A stretch of 64,000 bases of DNA from assembly GCA_002418835.1 (NCBI GenBank), contig DIEX01000009.1:45140-109139 (forward strand). The letters are read 5' to 3'. Below the pieces are notes generated by a model that ran no database searches, was not told the DNA's origin, and worked only from the letters and a program-made list of their open reading frames with translations. The translations under genes were made by a program, and so were the position numbers. How positions within the stretch are numbered: the first letter of the stretch is position 1; every line of letters begins with the position of its first letter. This DNA is from Spirochaetia bacterium UBA5763 (lineage in GTDB: Bacteria > Spirochaetota > UBA4802 > UBA5550). This document shows, piece by piece, positions 42,851 through 51,690 of the stretch.

Positions 42851-44414
42851 AACACTAACAGCTGTTATTTTAATTATTGCTTTTTGTTTTCCTTTATCTG
42901 CCGCTGAGATTAAATCAGAATTAACCAGAAACAGGATTGCTGCAGGTGACAGTACTACACTGAAGGTAATGATTTCAGGGAACACCTCAGATATACGCCC
43001 CCTTAAAGTTCCTGCTATTAACGGATTGGAGATCTCGTTATCCGGTACCTCGCGCAGCTTTCAGTTCATTAATGGCAAGTCATGGACAGGAATTATTCTC
43101 AGTTTTACTGTTCAGGCAGAGAAGAAAGGGATATACAGGGTCCCGCCATTTATTATTGAGGCGGATGGCGAGAAGCTTCAGACCGGGGAATTTATTCTTA
43201 CTGTAGATGAAGGCGAATCAGGAAGTGATGTGTCATACGGCATGCTGCGTGGAGAAGTTGAGCTTACTGCTGCAGAGATTTATGCAGGTGAACCTGTAAT
43301 AATGAGGTATTACCTGAAAACTGACAGCAGTGATTTTAGAATTGAAGGTATGAGAGAACAGCCTGAATCAAAGGGCTTTGTGATTAAACATATAAAAGAG
43401 GGTGAGACTGCAACTGGTGAAACCGCCGGTAATGGAAGAGTTTATCTTGCAACATACTGTCTCGTTGCCGCTGAAAGCGGCAGACATGATATAGGCGGCG
43501 GGACATTGTCTGTAGTGGGAGAAACAGGGGGCGGCTTTTTCTCCCGGGAAGTAAGAAAAGAGATACGGTTTCCGAAGAAAATAATCAATGTTAAAGCACT
43601 CCCTTCTAAAGGCCGTCCTGTATCTTTTAACGGGGATGTAGGTGAATTTTCCATCGAAAGCGGTGAAACTTCGGGAAGATTCGTAGAGGGTGAGGAGATT
43701 AGAATTCCTGTCAAGGTGAGGGGGCGCGGAAATTTTCTGATGATGTCGAAGCTTACTGTGGAGAATCAGGATGGAGTAAAACTTCTGGTTGAAGAGAAAG
43801 AACCTGTTCTCTCAATTGACAACAGGACACTTACCGGTGAAAAAGATTATACAATAACAGTTATTCCGGAAAAATCCGGCAACTGCAATATCGGTAAAAT
43901 TATTCTTCCATATTTTAATCCGTATAAAGGAATTTACCAGCAGGCGGACAGTCTACCTCTGTCATTCACTGTTTCACCTTCAGCATCTGCAAAGAATCCC
44001 GGTGAAGAGAAGACTGCCGGTGAAGAAAAAAATTCTTGGCCCGCGATTATTTTTATTATATCAGTAATTGTAATTTCAGGTTGCGGAGTAATTCTCTACC
44101 TTCAGACCGGAAGATACAGGATTGTACGGGCGGATGAGCTTCACAATCAGCAAAAAGCGGAATCGGAAGCTGTTGACTATAAAATAATTCTTCGTGATGA
44201 ATTTGAGAAAAGCTACGCAGGGGGAAACAAAGACCTCTTCCTTCAGAAAAGCGAAAAGCTTGCAGGTTTTATTACTGATGAGAGAAAAGGAACTGAAATA
44301 AATGAAGAGTTCCTGAATATAAGGGAGATGATAAATCTTTACAGGTACGGCGGCGCATCATTAACAGATGAAGATATGAAGAAGATATATGAGGTGATTA
44401 AAAAGCTCTCCTGA
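42819..44414 (+). CDS. batD: BatD-like multidomain membrane protein
   Basis: The 531-residue product has a signal peptide (AVILIIAFCFPLSA), several beta-sandwich repeats (LTRNRIAAGDSTTLKVMISG, VELTAAEIYAGEPVIMRYYL), one membrane helix (about 408-430) and a short cytoplasmic domain. That is BatD. I choose the ATG at MERNFL because AAGGGG then lies eight bases upstream; another ATG six bases earlier is too close to it. A strong terminator ends the operon. Confidence 0.82.
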   Translation: MERNFLKNTGKTLTAVILIIAFCFPLSAAEIKSELTRNRIAAGDSTTLKVMISGNTSDIRPLKVPAINGLEISLSGTSRSFQFINGKSWTGIILSFTVQAEKKGIYRVPPFIIEADGEKLQTGEFILTVDEGESGSDVSYGMLRGEVELTAAEIYAGEPVIMRYYLKTDSSDFRIEGMREQPESKGFVIKHIKEGETATGETAGNGRVYLATYCLVAAESGRHDIGGGTLSVVGETGGGFFSREVRKEIRFPKKIINVKALPSKGRPVSFNGDVGEFSIESGETSGRFVEGEEIRIPVKVRGRGNFLMMSKLTVENQDGVKLLVEEKEPVLSIDNRTLTGEKDYTITVIPEKSGNCNIGKIILPYFNPYKGIYQQADSLPLSFTVSPSASAKNPGEEKTAGEEKNSWPAIIFIISVIVISGCGVILYLQTGRYRIVRADELHNQQKAESEAVDYKIILRDEFEKSYAGGNKDLFLQKSEKLAGFITDERKGTEINEEFLNIREMINLYRYGGASLTDEDMKKIYEVIKKLS

Positions 44415-44431
44415 AATCAGAGAGCTTTTTT
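44401..44431. terminator. Bidirectional terminator of the bat operon and mazG
   Basis: Arms AAAAGCTCTC and GAGAGCTTTTTT with a loop containing the batD stop codon. The hairpin overlaps the ends of both convergent genes, which is compact but typical here. Confidence 0.85.
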
Positions 44432-45202
44432 CTTGGCTTCCTCCCAGAGTTTATCCATCTCCTCTAAAGTCATTGAGTTTATAGATCTACCCTGTTCAGC
44501 AGATACAGATTCAATATGGGCGAAACGTTTAATGAATTTATTCACTGTACCCCTGAGCGCGTCTTCCGGGTCAATCCCGCTGAAACGGAGTACATTCACT
44601 ATGCTGAATAGAATGTCTCCGGCCTCATCCTTCATTGCTTCTGTGCTGTTATTGGAAACAGCCTCTTTGAACTCTTCAAGTTCCTCGTCAATTTTTTTTA
44701 CGGCATCATCGATCTTTTCCCAGTCAAAGCCGACGTGAGAAACCTTTTCCTGTACACGGTACGCCATAGTCAGCGCCGGCAGGTGGCGCGGTATACCTGC
44801 CAGGACCGATCTGCGGCCATCTTTCTCCTCTTTCTTAATCTTCTCCCAGCGGTCCTTTACACCTTTAGAATCATTTATATTCTCATCGCCAAAAACATGC
44901 GGGTGACGGCGGATGAGTTTATCAACGATCCCCTGCGCCACATCCTCAACAGTAAAAAGGGACTGTTCATCAGCAATCTGTGCGTGTGCGTAGACCTGGT
45001 ATAGTAAGTCTCCAAGTTCCTCGCGGAAATCTTTCATGTCCCCTTTGTCTATGGCGTCGATAACTTCATAGGCCTCTTCTATGAGATAAGGCTTGAGAGA
45101 AGTGAAGTTCTGCTCCCTGTCCCATGGGCATCCATCCGGTGCACGGAGAATTGCTGCAATCTCTTTAAGGCGTAAAAGAGGGTTCTTTTCATTATTATTC
45201 AT
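44417..45202 (-). CDS. mazG: Nucleoside triphosphate pyrophosphohydrolase MazG
   Basis: MazG hydrolyses NTPs to NMPs, cleaning the nucleotide pool. The 261-residue product carries the two tandem MazG domains of the E. coli type: CPWDREQNFTSLKPYLIEEAYEV with EELGDLLYQVYAHAQIA, and the second EELEEFKEAV with DEAGDILFSIVNVLRF. The ExxE...ExxD metal ligands are visible in both. I start at MNNNEKNP; the longer frame runs into the preceding gene. It starts just after the stop of the MBL hydrolase gene. Confidence 0.92.
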   Translation of the reverse strand: MNNNEKNPLLRLKEIAAILRAPDGCPWDREQNFTSLKPYLIEEAYEVIDAIDKGDMKDFREELGDLLYQVYAHAQIADEQSLFTVEDVAQGIVDKLIRRHPHVFGDENINDSKGVKDRWEKIKKEEKDGRRSVLAGIPRHLPALTMAYRVQEKVSHVGFDWEKIDDAVKKIDEELEEFKEAVSNNSTEAMKDEAGDILFSIVNVLRFSGIDPEDALRGTVNKFIKRFAHIESVSAEQGRSINSMTLEEMDKLWEEAKKKAL

Positions 45203-45203
45203 T

Positions 45204-45836
45204 TTATTTAGTCCCGTAGTATTGTTTCTGTTCTGCAACTGTGGAAACCGGGTTCCGGCCGTAATGATGGCCGGGCCATATCTTTGTATGGTCAGGCAGA
45301 GTCAGAATTTTATTTCTTATTGAATCAGCAAGGTCCCGCTCCGAGCTGTCCGGAAGGTCAGTCCGGCCTACACCCTCTGTAAATAGAGTATCCCCTGTGA
45401 AGATATTGTCGCTGCCGTAGAGGCAGATACATCCCGCTGAATGGCCCGGTGTATGCATTACCCATAACTGTGTATTTCCGATTATGATAGAATCGTTATG
45501 TTTAAGAAGCAGAATTTTTGCACCGGGATTTTTCTCCTGCTGAGAAAAGTCTGCTGTGTCATCTTTTTCAAATCCCCTGATATAACGGAGATCATTTTTA
45601 TGTATCAGGAGTTTGGCGCCGGAACGCTTCATAACATAATCATTACCTGATGTGTGGTCATAGTGTCCATGTGTGTTAATTACATATTTAACTGTAGCGT
45701 GGTGTTTATCAACCCTGGAGTAGATAGCATCAAAATCCCCGGCGGGGTCAATAAGAACAGCCTCTTTTGTCGTTTCATCAACTACAAGGTAGCAGAATAC
45801 AGCCATTCCTGTTACTAAAATCTGTTCTATAATCAT
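45204..45836 (-). CDS. Metallo-beta-lactamase-fold hydrolase (glyoxalase II-like)
   Basis: The 210-residue product is a compact MBL-fold enzyme with the metal motif THGHYDHTSG, then MHTPGHSAG, FTGDTLFTEGVGRTD and a late PGHHYG. It is of the short hydroxyacylglutathione-hydrolase-like type. I start at MIIEQIL because AAGGAG lies upstream; the longer upstream frame overlaps the methyltransferase gene. Actual substrate is uncertain. Confidence 0.85.
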   Translation of the reverse strand: MIIEQILVTGMAVFCYLVVDETTKEAVLIDPAGDFDAIYSRVDKHHATVKYVINTHGHYDHTSGNDYVMKRSGAKLLIHKNDLRYIRGFEKDDTADFSQQEKNPGAKILLLKHNDSIIIGNTQLWVMHTPGHSAGCICLYGSDNIFTGDTLFTEGVGRTDLPDSSERDLADSIRNKILTLPDHTKIWPGHHYGRNPVSTVAEQKQYYGTK

Positions 45837-45841
45837 AAATA

Positions 45842-46519
45842 CTACTCCTTTTCTATAATAACATTCATCCCCTGGGTGCTGTTGCTGTAAGCGCCTTTTA
45901 TTGAAGGGACATTGCATGTGCTGAAAAAACGGTATCTTTCAAAGGGATCAGTCTCTGTTCCCTTCGCAATATTTCTGAAAAGTGTAATCTGCTGCATATG
46001 TTGAGGGCCCATGGGGAAAACGGCCACTCCCCCCGGTTTAATAAGATTTAATACTGAATATGGCGAATGAGTGCACCCCGAATATATTATACCCGCATCA
46101 AAGAAACCTGCAGTGTCGTCAAGTTCAGAACAGTCCCCTGCCATAAATTTTATATTAAAAAAACCGTTATCGATGAGGCGTTTTTTTGCGTCAATTGCAA
46201 GCTGTTCATGCAGTTCTATGGTGACAATTTTTTTTACCATATTGGACAGGAGCGCAGTGGAATATCCTGAACCGGTTCCCACTTCAAGAAGATTCCAGCT
46301 TTTTTTGGGTGAAAGAATGTTCAGCATCTCTGCAAGCGTTGCCACATCATCACTATGTTCACCGAAACCTATAGGTATCGGCTCAAAGCCGCTGCTCTTT
46401 TCCCTGAAAAAAGGCTCGAAGAACATCTCCCTTTCTACGGATTCAAAAGCATGAAGAATATTAGCATGCAGCTTAAGCTCATGCAGTTTTTTATTAAATT
46501 CATTTTTCTTTTTTGTCAT
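45842..46519 (-). CDS. Protein-L-isoaspartate O-methyltransferase family protein
   Basis: The 225-residue product has the PCMT-type SAM-binding core LLEVGTGSGYSTALLSNMVKKIVTIELHEQL and AGDCSELDDTAGFFDAGI, in the order of PCMT proteins that repair isoaspartyl residues. The usual product-site motifs are only partly conserved, so substrate is not certain. I start at ATG; an in-frame TTG two codons earlier is possible. It lies between mlaE and the MBL hydrolase, all on one strand. Confidence 0.75.
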   Translation of the reverse strand: MTKKKNEFNKKLHELKLHANILHAFESVEREMFFEPFFREKSSGFEPIPIGFGEHSDDVATLAEMLNILSPKKSWNLLEVGTGSGYSTALLSNMVKKIVTIELHEQLAIDAKKRLIDNGFFNIKFMAGDCSELDDTAGFFDAGIIYSGCTHSPYSVLNLIKPGGVAVFPMGPQHMQQITLFRNIAKGTETDPFERYRFFSTCNVPSIKGAYSNSTQGMNVIIEKE

Positions 46520-46531
46520 ATTCAAACAGCC

Positions 46532-47311
46532 CTATTCTATAATCTGGATAAGATATGTAAGGAAATAATCTGATATAAGTATAACCATTGATGATCGTAC
46601 AACAGCCTGTATAGTGGATCTCCCGACCCCTGCAGCTCCGCCTGATGTGCTGAAGCCGCTGTGGCATGAAATTACCGCGATTTCAGCGCCGAAAAAAAAT
46701 GATTTAAAAAGCCCTGAAAGAAAATCACCGAGACCTATATTCTGAAGAATATTTGTGAAGTAGGATTCCGGGCCGATCCCGAGAGAGGTGTATGCAATTA
46801 ATGCTCCCCCCAGAACACCCACTATGTCCGTAAGTACAGTAAGGCAGGGTGTCATCACAAGGCATGCAAGAAAACGTGGTACAGAAAGGTACTGTACAGG
46901 TTCGGCAAAAAGTGTCCGGAGCGCATCAACCTGCTCAGTTACTTTCATTGTTCCTATTTCGGCGGCGATGGAAGAACCGACCCTCCCCGCAAGGAGAAGG
47001 GCTGTAAGCACAGGGCAGAGTTCCCTGAACATGGATATTGTAACAGCACTCCCGATAAATATTGAAGAACCTGCCATGAGAGCATCCATAGCTTTCCCTA
47101 TCTGCAGCGCCATTACCATTCCTGTGAAAAAAAGTGTAATAGTGGTTACAGGTAGTGATTTATAGCCTATGTCCATCATCTGCGCCATGACGCTGTTCCA
47201 GTCAAATGGGGGGCGGAAAGTCCATGCGATGGTCTCTTTTAAAAGAATAAAGTGAGAACCCAGAGATTCGAAAAATGAAGTCAGAAAATTCTTACTTTCA
47301 TTCGCATTCAT
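46532..47311 (-). CDS. MlaE-type ABC transporter permease (canonical second copy)
   Basis: The 259-residue product is an MlaE family permease with GRVGSSIAAEIGTMKVTEQVDALRTL, the conserved coupling segment, and about five membrane helices. Unlike the copy at 10 kb it has the standard motif. No MlaF or MlaD is adjacent. The start overlaps the end of dnaB by 14 bases. It may use a distant ATPase, or pair with the same system. Confidence 0.88.
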   Translation of the reverse strand: MNANESKNFLTSFFESLGSHFILLKETIAWTFRPPFDWNSVMAQMMDIGYKSLPVTTITLFFTGMVMALQIGKAMDALMAGSSIFIGSAVTISMFRELCPVLTALLLAGRVGSSIAAEIGTMKVTEQVDALRTLFAEPVQYLSVPRFLACLVMTPCLTVLTDIVGVLGGALIAYTSLGIGPESYFTNILQNIGLGDFLSGLFKSFFFGAEIAVISCHSGFSTSGGAAGVGRSTIQAVVRSSMVILISDYFLTYLIQIIE

Positions 47312-48656
47312 TTACCGGGCTTGCCTCTTCATAGGAATGAGTGTGATCAAGATTTCCGAATTTAGTATATTTATCCCAGAAGCGGAGATCAATGTCGCCA
47401 ATGGGACCGCTTCTCTGTTTAGCAACTATTACAGTTGCAATCCCTTTTTTTTCTGAGTCCTTCTTTACTCTCTCCTCCCTGTAAAGAAACATTACAACGT
47501 CGGCATCCTGCTCGATTGCGCCTGACTCACGGAGGTCTGAGAGAGTCGGGATCTGGTCAGCCCTTGATTCAACAGCCCTTGAAAGCTGCGACAGCGCGAT
47601 TACAGGGATGTTAAGCTCCCTGGCGAGCTGTTTAAGAAGCCTGGAAATCTCTGCAATCTGAAGATGTCTGTCAACCCGTGAGAGAGATGATATGAGCTGA
47701 AGGTAGTCCACAATAATAAGTCCCAGAGGGACCTTCTGCGCAAGCCTCCTGGCTTTTGCCCTGATTTCAAGAATGTTGCCTGAAGGAGAGTCATCAATAA
47801 ATATTGGAGATTTGCTCAACTTTGCTGAAACAGAAAAGAGCTTCTTGAACTCCTCCTGATCTATATGTCCGGTACGCACTCTCTGCGAGTCGATCATTGA
47901 TTCTATACAGAGCATCCTCATGCCGAGCTGAGTAGCCGGCATCTCAAGAGAGAAGAAGAGCACCGGTGTTTTATGTTTGATTGCCACATGATTCATTATG
48001 TTCAGGGCAAATGCGGTTTTACCCATACCGGGACGGGCCGCGACAATAAGAAGCTCCGAGCCGTGGAAGCCGGTGAGAGTCTCGTCAAGTTCTGTGAAAC
48101 CGCTTGGTATTCCGGTGACAATTTTTTTTGTCTTATACCATGAATCGATATCATTCATGGTGGCATTGAGTACCTGCTCAATATCCTTGTAATCTGAGGT
48201 TATTCGCTGTTCTGTTACTTTAAATATATCACGTTCAACCTCATCCATTAGCTCCTCTGTGCTTATGGCGCGGTTGAAACTTTTTTCAATGGAGAGTTCC
48301 GATATCTCGATAAGCTTTCTCCGGAGGCTCATCTCCTTTATACGCTTGGCATAGACTTCGGCATTTACCGAAGTGGATGATGACTGGTAAATTTCCGCAA
48401 GCGCGGTATTCCCCCCGATTTTGTCAAAGATGCTCCTGTCAATGAGCCGCTGCCGGAGTGTAGTGAGGTCAATAGGGAGAGCCTTACGTTCGAGATCGGT
48501 TATTGCTTCATAAATCAGCCGGTGCTTCTCAAGATAAAAATCCTCCGGCTGGAGGATTTCTGTTACTCTGAGCAGCGCTTCCCTGTTGAGAAGCGCTGAT
48601 GCAATACAAGCTGATTCAGTATCAATATCCTGAGGAGGTAGCCTGTCTGCGGTCAT
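47298..48656 (-). CDS. dnaB: Replicative DNA helicase
   Basis: DnaB is the hexameric 5'-3' helicase of the replication fork. The 452-residue product has the DnaB N-terminal domain (PPQDIDTESACIASALLNRE) and the RecA core: Walker A AARPGMGKTAFAL, FSLEMPATQLGMRML, Walker B LGLIIVDYLQLI, and the late SDLRESGAIEQDADVVMFLYRE. The start is three bases after the rplI stop. It follows the ribosomal-protein genes in the order common to many bacteria. Confidence 0.95.
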   Translation of the reverse strand: MTADRLPPQDIDTESACIASALLNREALLRVTEILQPEDFYLEKHRLIYEAITDLERKALPIDLTTLRQRLIDRSIFDKIGGNTALAEIYQSSSTSVNAEVYAKRIKEMSLRRKLIEISELSIEKSFNRAISTEELMDEVERDIFKVTEQRITSDYKDIEQVLNATMNDIDSWYKTKKIVTGIPSGFTELDETLTGFHGSELLIVAARPGMGKTAFALNIMNHVAIKHKTPVLFFSLEMPATQLGMRMLCIESMIDSQRVRTGHIDQEEFKKLFSVSAKLSKSPIFIDDSPSGNILEIRAKARRLAQKVPLGLIIVDYLQLISSLSRVDRHLQIAEISRLLKQLARELNIPVIALSQLSRAVESRADQIPTLSDLRESGAIEQDADVVMFLYREERVKKDSEKKGIATVIVAKQRSGPIGDIDLRFWDKYTKFGNLDHTHSYEEASPVNECE

Positions 48657-48659
48657 GGA

Positions 48660-49103
48660 TTACCCCTTAACGACAGTAACCTTAACAGCAGTGCTTAAAC
48701 CTTCGTCAAGTTTAACTGACACAGAGAATTCACCTTCCTGTTTAATCGGGTTATCAAGGAGGATCTTTCTTTTATCTACAGCGAAGCCTTTTTCTGCAAG
48801 GTGTTTTGCTATATCCATAGATGTAATAGAACCGAAGAGTTTGCCCTCTTCCCCTACCTGAGCAGGTATAACAAGCTCAATACCTTTCATACTGTCAGCA
48901 AGAGTCTGACTTGCTTTCTTTCTCTTATCTTTTTTAATTTTAATGAGCTTCTTCTGATGCTCCATTGCTTTCTTGCTTGATTCATTTGAGGCAATAACAA
49001 GATTCTTTGGAATCAGATAATTTCTTGCGTATCCTTCAGCGACTTCCTTGATATCTCCAGCATCACCAAGGTTTGCTATGTCTTTTTGAAGTATAACTTT
49101 CAT
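48660..49103 (-). CDS. rplI: 50S ribosomal protein L9
   Basis: The 147-residue product begins MKVILQKDIANLGDAGDIKEVAEGYARNYLIP, the diagnostic L9 N-terminal domain, then the long linker helix rich in Lys and a C-terminal RNA-binding domain (FGSITSMDIAKHL). The length fits the family. A good AAGGAG site lies in the short gap to the upstream gene. Confidence 0.97.
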   Translation of the reverse strand: MKVILQKDIANLGDAGDIKEVAEGYARNYLIPKNLVIASNESSKKAMEHQKKLIKIKKDKRKKASQTLADSMKGIELVIPAQVGEEGKLFGSITSMDIAKHLAEKGFAVDKRKILLDNPIKQEGEFSVSVKLDEGLSTAVKVTVVKG

Positions 49104-49106
49104 GGT

Positions 49107-50039
49107 TTACTCCTTATTATTTCGTTCTTTATCAGGGCCGAGCTTTCTGAAATCTGCCCAGAGATCCAGTGCGCCCAAACCCGTTAGTAGTATTGTCATA
49201 AAAATAAACACCGGTGCCCCGAGTATAATTAATGTCAGGATCAGCAACGGGAGAATAATTGCCGGTATACCTCTCCTGATCATGAAATATTTGATGATCC
49301 CCAGAGCCTGTGCAACATACAGCGTTGAAACAGCAAGAGCAATATTCAGCGCTGCTATACTGATAGCGGGGAAAGTGTTACTGTCAAGAAGTATAAACCC
49401 ACCCCATCCCGCGATAAGCGCAAAAATTAAATAATCATTAATCCGTAAAAATTCCAGGCCTTTAACCTGTGATGCGGCATCTTTCATAACCCACTTTTTC
49501 ATTATCAGAAAACTTAATCCGCAGATTATTGTGCCGAACATAAACGCTGAAAATGGTACCATATCCCTGGCGAACTGCAGCCATTTGCTGTCTTTGATTA
49601 TTGCAATTGACCGGGAGAAGTCCGCTTTCAGCTTTTCGCGGTTTTCCGCCGGAGTTTTATACTCCTCGAAAACCCTGTCCATGTCACCGGTACCCTGCTC
49701 CATCATGAGAACTATTTCGTTTCTTCCTTTTTCTATAATATCCGTGCCCTGTAAAATTCTGAGAGCATGATATTCAGCAGTAAAGAGAACTGTAAATATG
49801 ATTGAAGCCAGAGTTATATAAAAACCGAAATCTTTACCCTGTTTGAAACATAGACCCCCTGTTGTACCAAAGGCTGCCGGTATTAAAAAAATTGAAATTA
49901 ATCCCGCGTAACCCGGAGCAATCAGGGGAGTTGCAGCAAGCGGGAGAAACAGCGCCATGCTGTACCACCCTGTTTTGTAAAAAAGCCATGCTGAAAAAAC
50001 AGCAAAAGCAATACCTGTTAAAAAAAGCAGGAGCCCCAA
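49107..50039 (-). CDS. DUF2232 (YybS-like) multi-pass membrane protein
   Basis: The 310-residue product has about eight hydrophobic segments and a polar loop near residues 95-140 (NEIVLMMEQGTGDMDRVFEEY). Position between rpsR and rplI is typical for YybS/DUF2232 proteins, which occur in this operon in several phyla. No enzymatic role is established. It overlaps no other gene but the spacing is two to three bases on both sides. Confidence 0.75.
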   Translation of the reverse strand: MGLLLFLTGIAFAVFSAWLFYKTGWYSMALFLPLAATPLIAPGYAGLISIFLIPAAFGTTGGLCFKQGKDFGFYITLASIIFTVLFTAEYHALRILQGTDIIEKGRNEIVLMMEQGTGDMDRVFEEYKTPAENREKLKADFSRSIAIIKDSKWLQFARDMVPFSAFMFGTIICGLSFLIMKKWVMKDAASQVKGLEFLRINDYLIFALIAGWGGFILLDSNTFPAISIAALNIALAVSTLYVAQALGIIKYFMIRRGIPAIILPLLILTLIILGAPVFIFMTILLTGLGALDLWADFRKLGPDKERNNKE

Positions 50040-50041
50040 AA

Positions 50042-50398
50042 TTATTTTTCAACAAATGGGATAAGAGCGATTATTCTTGCTCTCTTAACTGCCTGTGCAA
50101 CGCCTCTCTGGTGTTTAGCGCATGTTCCTGTTACTCTTCTGGGGAGAATTTTACCCCTGTCAGTAATGAACTGCTCCATCAGTTTAACGTCTTTGTAATC
50201 GATTACTGCATTTTTATCATGGCAGAATCTGCATACTTTTCTTTTAAACCTTACATTTCTCTGAAATACAGGTTTTTCAGCATCATCAGATGCGCCTGCG
50301 CCATAGCTTTTTCTTTCATAAGGAGCTGCAGGAGCAGGGGCAGCTGTTTCAACTGCCGGTGCGGCTGTTTCTTCTATATTCTTAATTTCGTCTGACAT
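50042..50398 (-). CDS. rpsR: 30S ribosomal protein S18 with an Ala/Pro-rich N-terminal extension
   Basis: The C-terminal 70 residues are S18 (RRVTGTCAKHQRGVAQAVKRARIIALIPFVEK, with CRFCHDK upstream giving possible zinc-binding cysteines). The first 47 residues, rich in Ala, Pro, Glu and Gly (ETAAPAPAAPYERKSYGAG), are an extension; S18 is usually about 75-90 residues. The GGAGAC site before the ATG supports the long start. Downstream of ssb in an operon with rpsF and rplI. Confidence 0.9.
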   Translation of the reverse strand: MSDEIKNIEETAAPAVETAAPAPAAPYERKSYGAGASDDAEKPVFQRNVRFKRKVCRFCHDKNAVIDYKDVKLMEQFITDRGKILPRRVTGTCAKHQRGVAQAVKRARIIALIPFVEK

Positions 50399-50428
50399 TA
50401 TTGTCTCCTGTGATTGTAAAAATAAATG

Positions 50429-50884
50429 TTAAAAAGGGATATCATCATCAGAGAACGGATTTTCTTCATAGTTCTGGCTTGAACTTTTACCCGTTTCAGA
50501 TGGAGTATAAGATTTACCGGAAGCCGGTTCTGAATGACTCTCTTCATCCTGACTCTTCCCGCCTAAAAACTGGAAATTTTCGACTACAATTTCAACCTTG
50601 GTCTTCTTATTTCCGTCCTGGTCATCCCATCTTCTCTGCTGGATTCTACCTTCTACCGCAATCTGTTTACCCTTTTTGCAGTACTCTGTTATAATCTCAC
50701 CCATTTTTGACCATGCTACACAGTCAAAATATGAAACCTGATCTTTCTTTTCACCGCCGGTTGAATAAGACCTGTTATTCGCCAGTGAAAAGCTTGCAAC
50801 AGCCATACCGGAAGGTGTGTATCTCAGTTCCGGATCGCGTGTTAATCTGCCAACCAGTATTACCCTGTTAAGGTCGCTTGCCAT
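50429..50884 (-). CDS. ssb: Single-stranded DNA-binding protein
   Basis: The 151-residue product has an OB fold (LNRVILVGRLTRDPELRYTPSG, VAVASFSLA, WSKMGEIITEYCKKGKQIAVEGRIQQRRW) and a disordered tail ending in NPFSDDDIPF, the acidic tip that recruits partner enzymes. Lies between rpsF and rpsR, as in many bacteria. A GGGGGCC-type site precedes the ATG. Confidence 0.97.
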   Translation of the reverse strand: MASDLNRVILVGRLTRDPELRYTPSGMAVASFSLANNRSYSTGGEKKDQVSYFDCVAWSKMGEIITEYCKKGKQIAVEGRIQQRRWDDQDGNKKTKVEIVVENFQFLGGKSQDEESHSEPASGKSYTPSETGKSSSQNYEENPFSDDDIPF

Positions 50885-50899
50885 GAGGCCCCCTTTCGG

Positions 50900-51187
50900 T
50901 TACGCGGATTTTTTATCAGTGAGAACTACAAAAAGATATCTGAGAATATCAGCATTAAGGCCGAATTCCTTCTGGATTCTGTCAATCGATGCGGGATCAG
51001 CATCAACAAGCATATACATGTAGAATGCCTCTCTCTCCCTGTCGATTTCATAGGCGAGTTTTCTTATGCCCCAGTGGTCTTCTTTTGTGATGACAGCGCT
51101 GTTTTTAGCGAGGATCTCTTTAACTTTTTCCTTGTGAGATTCCACATCACGATTCCTTACGATTACTGTAAGCTCGTAATTATTCAT
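50900..51187 (-). CDS. rpsF: 30S ribosomal protein S6
   Basis: The 95-residue product starts MNNYELTVIVRNRDVESHKEKV and contains HWGIRKLAYEIDREREAFYMYMLVDADP, typical S6. I take the ATG after GGAAGGAGG; a longer upstream frame runs through the leader hairpin and is not coding. It heads the operon rpsF-ssb-rpsR-DUF2232-rplI-dnaB. Confidence 0.96.
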   Translation of the reverse strand: MNNYELTVIVRNRDVESHKEKVKEILAKNSAVITKEDHWGIRKLAYEIDREREAFYMYMLVDADPASIDRIQKEFGLNADILRYLFVVLTDKKSA

Positions 51188-51690
51188 TTTTTCCTCCTTC
51201 CTTTGGTATTTACTGCTGAAATACGCATAGTTTTCAGCAGAAAGGTTAAACAATTCTCGAAAACTGACTGAATTTTTCAATAAATATTTTTATTTTACAG
51301 AATTATTAATAAGTTCAATTAATGATAAATGCATAGTTTAATGAGTATACTCTAAAAAGGAGTTGAAATTTCCGCGATCAATATAATTATTATTAAGCCT
51401 TAATAAATATTGTATTGAAAATAATTCAATTTTATTCATAAATGATTGGGGGAGAAAACGGTAATTGTAGGTTCGTTGATACTATAATGCTGACATTTAT
51501 TCCATGTGTTGTTACATAGGGTCGTGTAAACTATGCGGTGTTCTGATTCTGGTATAAATATATTTTCAGATAATATTTATGTCAGAAACAGACTACTTCA
51601 CTCCCTGCCGGTCGTTCGTAATGGCAGAGAAGAACTAAAAATGTAATATAATGATAACTCAGAAAAATAAAAAAGGCCGGGAATAATAAA
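51188..51690. other. AT-rich intergenic region between rpsF and the 279-residue hypothetical gene
   Basis: About 500 bases between divergent genes. The rpsF-proximal part holds a stem-loop listed separately. The remainder is AT-rich, and I see no convincing ORF, tRNA or repeat. Promoters for both divergent units must lie here, but I do not find a match I would defend. Confidence 0.5.
51215..51242 (-). promoter_or_regulatory. Stem-loop in the rpsF leader
   Basis: On the minus strand CTGCTGAAAA pairs with TTTCAGCAG around a roughly ten-base loop, about 28 bases before the rpsF start. Leaders of rpsF genes can carry S6:S18-binding structures, but I do not see the conserved CCG bulge of that motif here. 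Confidence 0.35.

Noticed and set aside
51215..51242. The S6:S18 autoregulatory leader motif.
   Set aside because: A stem-loop is present, but the conserved CCG bulge and pseudoknot are not evident, so I list it only as a stem-loop.
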